Of a DNA stretch of 64,000 bases, positions 59,976-64,000 are shown in pieces. The notes under the pieces were generated by a model. It did not search any database. It was given only the letters and a program-made list of their open reading frames with translations, and had not been told where the DNA came from. This DNA is from Marsupella aquatica. Lineage: Eukaryota > Marchantiophyta. Location of the stretch: NCBI GenBank assembly GCA_973895155.1, contig OZ316898.1:12524001-12588000 (forward strand), written 5' to 3'. The stretch's first letter is position 1; each line of letters opens with the position of its first letter. Made by a program: the position numbers and the translations under genes.

Positions 59976-61845
59976 AATTAATTTTGATTGATGTTTCTCT
60001 CTCTTGCGTTATTTAGCTGTTCGAGCAGTGGGCCATTCACCGTCTGGACTTAATTTACAGGCAAGAACATTGTCGCATGATGCATGTATGAATCCTTTGC
60101 TTCGTGCATCAGGAGAGTGGATTCTGGATCTCTTGTTTGCCCCTCTCAATTGTCATCAGTACACCGTATGCACATGGGGAGTCCTCTGACTCTGCTTGAA
60201 TAATCATATCCTATCGATTGAGTCGTCCACCCATTCACTTTGAGGTGTCGAAATCCACAAGCTCATGAAGTTGCGTCCAGGAAATTGTGAAGGTTTTGGA
60301 ATCGCTCTATATACGCTTCGGTCGGTTCATTGAAACACTATGTCATCAAAAAGCTTATTTTTGAAGGCTTTCGAACAAGGTTCGCAGAGCCACTCCCCAC
60401 TGACATTGTGCACATTCTCCTGAGGAAATTTATGTGAAATTCAAGACTTCCAGTATCATTGCGCATTTTTCAATTTGTCATTCGGAAACTTAATGACAGT
60501 CATGATGTCACATGACAGGGAGGAAAATTACCGTGATTTCCTGTCGTTCTCTTGCAGGCTTCGACTTAGAAGCGGGTATGTAGGCATTACATGTGAAGTT
60601 GAACCCTTAAGTCTATACATGAATTCGATCATGCAAGTCAGATTGTTAATCAGTCTTCAAAGCCTTCGGCGTGCAGTATAACTCAAACGTTCCTTGCCAT
60701 GACGAATTCTAATTGTCGCAAATGCCACATTGCCATAAGGAGAGAAGCTGTGTTTTTCTCCGGACCCAACGCTGTCATTTATCTCAGTCTGCTGCCACCT
60801 TTTTTCTTCCTTGGCTTCAATCCGTGCATAGACATGGACTTCAAGCCATCAATAAATTCATCATTTACGTCCCTTCTTCTGATCTCCCTTGATCGTGTAC
60901 GCCTGTAATTCTGAAGACATCGTCATCGCTTCATGTCGATCAGCAGCATGACCAAATATGAAGGTCCCACGACAATCACTGGCTCGGTGGAGGAATTCTT
61001 TGGCATCGGACAGAGCCAAATTGGCAACCAGAATCAATCAAACTTCTTCTCGAGACCCTTCCCGCTGTCGTCACCATCGTGTCGTGGCTGAGTGAGCACG
61101 ATTTTTCTAGGGGCAAGGATCCATTAAACATAATTACACGCATTTCAAAGGACGGGGATGAGGAGAATGCAGATTTTTCCGGCAAGCAAATGTTGGACTG
61201 ATCATGGAGGGTCCGTCGACGTACAGGCCATTTTGCGAATGCAGCAACAACTTATTTGATCCAAACGTGAAGACTAACTTCTCTCTCGTAATGTCAATCG
61301 TCACTGCCAATCTAACGAAATCCGTTGGGACATCAAACCCTGAACCCTAAACTCTCCCTGATTCAACTGACGTACGCTGCTTTTTGTATTGCATTAGCCT
61401 CTGATTAGCCATTGCTTGAGAACATAATTAGAGATGATTACATTACGCTAGCTCCATAATTGAAGCTTGCATAGACCATAAAATTAGACGAGATGGTAGT
61501 ATAGACTATGTGAAGGTACTTGTTTCTTGGTCTGCTTTTGGTTGGGGTCTCTTGGCTTTTGGTTGGGGTCTCTTGGCTTGTTTTTCTTGGGGCCCTTTCC
61601 CCTCTTTTCCTTCCCCTCGTTTGGGTTGCTTTGCCTTTGGGATCATGTCTCCCGATTAGGCATTTTTTGTTCTTGGGCACCATGATATATATCTGAATCC
61701 AGCATATCTGAATCTAGTCGCGTGGGTTACCTCAAGTCAGAGAAACATATACAGTTAAGGATGACTGGTGTTCCATAATGTGGTGTTTTGTCAACCGTAT
61801 ATGGTCAAGCTGTGTATGCGGGGAGACCGCATACATGAAGAAAAA
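59976..61845. other. Upstream of the rhomboid gene, no further gene seen
   Basis: Includes the rhomboid promoter. Frames of 60-80 codons at 60475-61185 lack motifs. A 21-22 base unit, CTTTTGGTTGGGGTCTCTTGG, is duplicated in tandem at 61534-61577. Confidence 0.4.
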
Positions 61846-62074
61846 TCTACAACTATAATAAGGGATTAGCCCTTAGTTCCAATACAAAAAAAGCTCTTGG
61901 ACAGGAAAGATTCACGACCATTGGATTTGTTTGGCTGTTTTCCTTGATCATTGATGGAGGAAATGGGCACCCCTGCCCCATATGTGCTTCCTCACACTGC
62001 CCCATATATGCCCCGGCCCGACTCCCTATGGGCCGGCCCTCCTTGCGTCGTGCAACGCACGGGCATAGGGCTCG
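61846..62074 (+). mobile_element. Short non-autonomous Helitron-like element, copy 2 (229 bp)
   Basis: Starts A|TCTACAACTATAATAAGGG and ends hairpin GTGC-AAC-GCAC, GGGCATAGGG, CTCG|T. It is the partner of 17533-17781 and lacks a small 3' internal segment (GTGCAAAGCAAGG) that the first copy has before its hairpin. Neither copy codes for protein. Their divergence, about one base in five, indicates old insertions. Confidence 0.7.
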
Positions 62075-64000
62075 TACATCATAATTGAATGAATGTCCAT
62101 CCGCTCCAACCCTTAAAATATGCAAAACCCATTTGCTCCAAACCATATATGTACAGTTCATTCTATCTCAAACCACACCTGCCACTATAAAAGCCCAATT
62201 CCATGTCTCACTACTCACGATAAAAGGTGGAACACTCTGCACCTTTTGTGGAGCACTTGCCAATAAAAAGTTTTGCACTCACCACCTTTAGTGGAGCTCA
62301 AAGTCCATTCGTGAACCTGTGCACTGTACAATGAGAGCTACCAGTAACCTGTAGCCCTTTATTTTGGGGGCAGTTGTGGTAATAAGATGTAATCAGTGAT
62401 GTATCTCAAACTGCAAAGGAACAAAAGGTGCCTGGAGACATGGTCCCAAAGGCAAAAATCCCAATAAAGGGGGCAGAGGGAGAAAACCTCAAGGAGCTAG
62501 ACTAGTCACTAGGAAAATAGAATGTCAGCTTTTGACTGACCTAGAATGAGACCAGCCTCTAACTGTGGCAGCCTGGCCTGGGAATTATCAAATTTGAATG
62601 AGGGATATAAGGTGAGGTGCAAGTGCCAACAGTGGCAGATGGCAGTTTTGGAGTGTCAAATGAGACTAATGTTTCAAACATTCACTTGGGGCTAATGCTT
62701 GGTTTCTTACCCCCAATTGGAGATAATGTGGGATAATGGGCTGTAACCCTTTCCGGGACCCCTTTGGGCTTACCAACCTCAAGTTAAATCCCATTACTGG
62801 GAGCCAGGCGAGACACCCATTGATGGGGGGCTCTCTGGCAGATCACAAAGCTCCAACTTCTGTCACAATGTTTTTCTTTCATGTTTGGTGGCCTCCCCTT
62901 TGGTCCGTCTCATTGACTTTGTTGCACATATGCAGGTTTAACAAACCTATAGTAACCTTGATCTTCTAACAAGTTGAGTGCCTGTTATAGGCACCTGCCA
63001 GCACCACACAAGAACAACAGGATCCACCGAGAAAGATTTGGGAATGTTTGCCCCACCAAGAGCTTTTGCGCTCTGCAGTGTCCCACCATGTAATTTTCTC
63101 CCCTCGTGGGTGACTAGGCCCAACTCGCATGTGAGAGGCCTTAATTTTCCGGCCCTAAGGACTCCCCCAATGTTCAGGTGAAAGCACATCTTTGTTCCCA
63201 AGAGCATCTTCTCCCCACGACTTCTTTTCACTGCATGTGTCCCATAGCTTTTGGTGTCTTCCAGAGTTTGAGGTTGGGACCTGCAAGGGCCAGAAACTTT
63301 CCGGCCCTGCCCTTGGGACCCCACAAGACTTGCCCTCGGGCCTGCTTAAGGAGGCACTTAGGGCATGACAGCATCTTTCATTCTCATGATGACATCTTGC
63401 ACTTTGAGGGCCCAAAATGCAAGGGTGGATTACATATGAGTTAGCCCTTACTCTACACTCTTCCACATAGGGAGCTAAACACATACCAGGGTTCCATGGA
63501 AGTTGCAGGTACCCGCCATTTTTTCCCATTCATGCATCTGCCTGGACTAAGGTTGCCTTCAGGTGGCACCAATGGGATATATGGTGACGCACGGGTCCGC
63601 CCAATTGGGAGCCGTCTGATCAGGAAGATAGGCCCAACCAGCCAATGACAGCGACGAAGCAGCGAAAGGGAATCCGGATGAAACATTTCCCTTTCCTTTC
63701 CTTTCCTTCCTTTCGTATGTTCCTCATTCTGTGTTTCTGTGGAGCTAATCGGAGACGACGGTTCTCCTTCTCCATCGTTAACAACAGCCCACCTTGAATT
63801 CTCCTCTCCGCTCCTCCCCTCTGCTCAATTACTCAATGCCCACCTCCACTCCCCTTCCCTTCTTATTTCCCGACGGAGTACACAACTGAGCAGAAGCATT
63901 GTGGTGGTTTTTCTTTTCTTTTCTTCAGTTTAGACAGTGCTCTGGGCACAGAACGGACAGGGGCATATTGCCTGCAGAGGATTTGTGAAGTCCAGCGACG
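62075..64000. other. Repeat-derived DNA, no gene secured
   Basis: CACTATAAAAGCCCAATTCC at 62191 looks like a TATA region, and AACCTGTAGCCCTTT at 62347 matches AACCTGTAGCTCTCT at 42067; both may come from the same old mobile family. Minus-strand frames of 124-125 codons at 62947-63529 overlap in different frames and have no domain, so I treat them as non-coding. A CCTTT run lies at 63689-63714. The GC-richer right edge could be the start of a gene beyond the window. Confidence 0.4.

Noticed and set aside
62947-63529. Two overlapping minus-strand frames of about 125 codons
   Set aside because: They are in different frames of the same repeat-like DNA and contain no recognised transposon or cellular domain.

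Overview
The window reads as nuclear DNA of a land plant. Evidence: spliced genes with GT-AG introns and two GC-AG introns; a short run of the plant telomere unit CCCTAAA at 52081; Helitron ends of the plant type; and a BRCA1 gene with the plant layout (RING, extended PHD finger, two BRCT domains). Genes are sparse, about one per 10 kb, in an AT-rich background full of decayed mobile DNA and tandem repeats. The species cannot be told from the sequence alone.

Layout. 1-3.8 kb: GDP-mannose pyrophosphorylase (CYT1/VTC1 type), five coding exons, minus strand. 3.8-24.6 kb: gene-poor repeat desert with a 249-bp Helitron (17.5 kb), a tRNA-derived SINE candidate (20.8 kb), a probable 2-kb Helitron carrying a 35-bp minisatellite (21.3-23.3 kb) and a possible LTR/primer-binding-site relic (23.3 kb). 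24.6-29.8 kb: mitochondrial AFG1-type AAA ATPase, minus strand, with a C-terminal EF-hand pair in two extra exons. 29.8-37.2 kb: repeats, including a 2.04-kb Helitron inserted in an older repeat whose uninterrupted relative lies at 20.1 kb. 37.2-38.4 kb: single-exon TPR protein, the only clear plus-strand gene. 38.4-45.4 kb: no secure gene; a long inverted repeat (40.3-40.8 kb) and a 45-bp tandem repeat (42.1-42.4 kb). 45.4-51.0 kb: BRCA1, twelve coding exons, minus strand. 54.3-55.2 kb: a small membrane/coiled-coil protein, tentative. 58.5-60.0 kb: an active-site-intact rhomboid protease in one exon, minus strand. 60.0-64.0 kb: repeats, with a second copy of the short Helitron.

The genes are unrelated housekeeping functions (sugar-nucleotide and ascorbate supply, mitochondrial quality control, DNA repair, membrane proteolysis) and do not form a pathway or cluster. 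Splice junctions for the three multi-exon genes were worked out by hand; each model keeps one open frame with lengths of 361, about 614 and 965 residues. I found no convincing new multi-gene system. The most interesting points are the AFG1/EF-hand join with two competing splice donors, the Helitron with its empty-site relative, the short Helitron pair with non-canonical CTCR ends, and the 40.3-kb inverted repeat.
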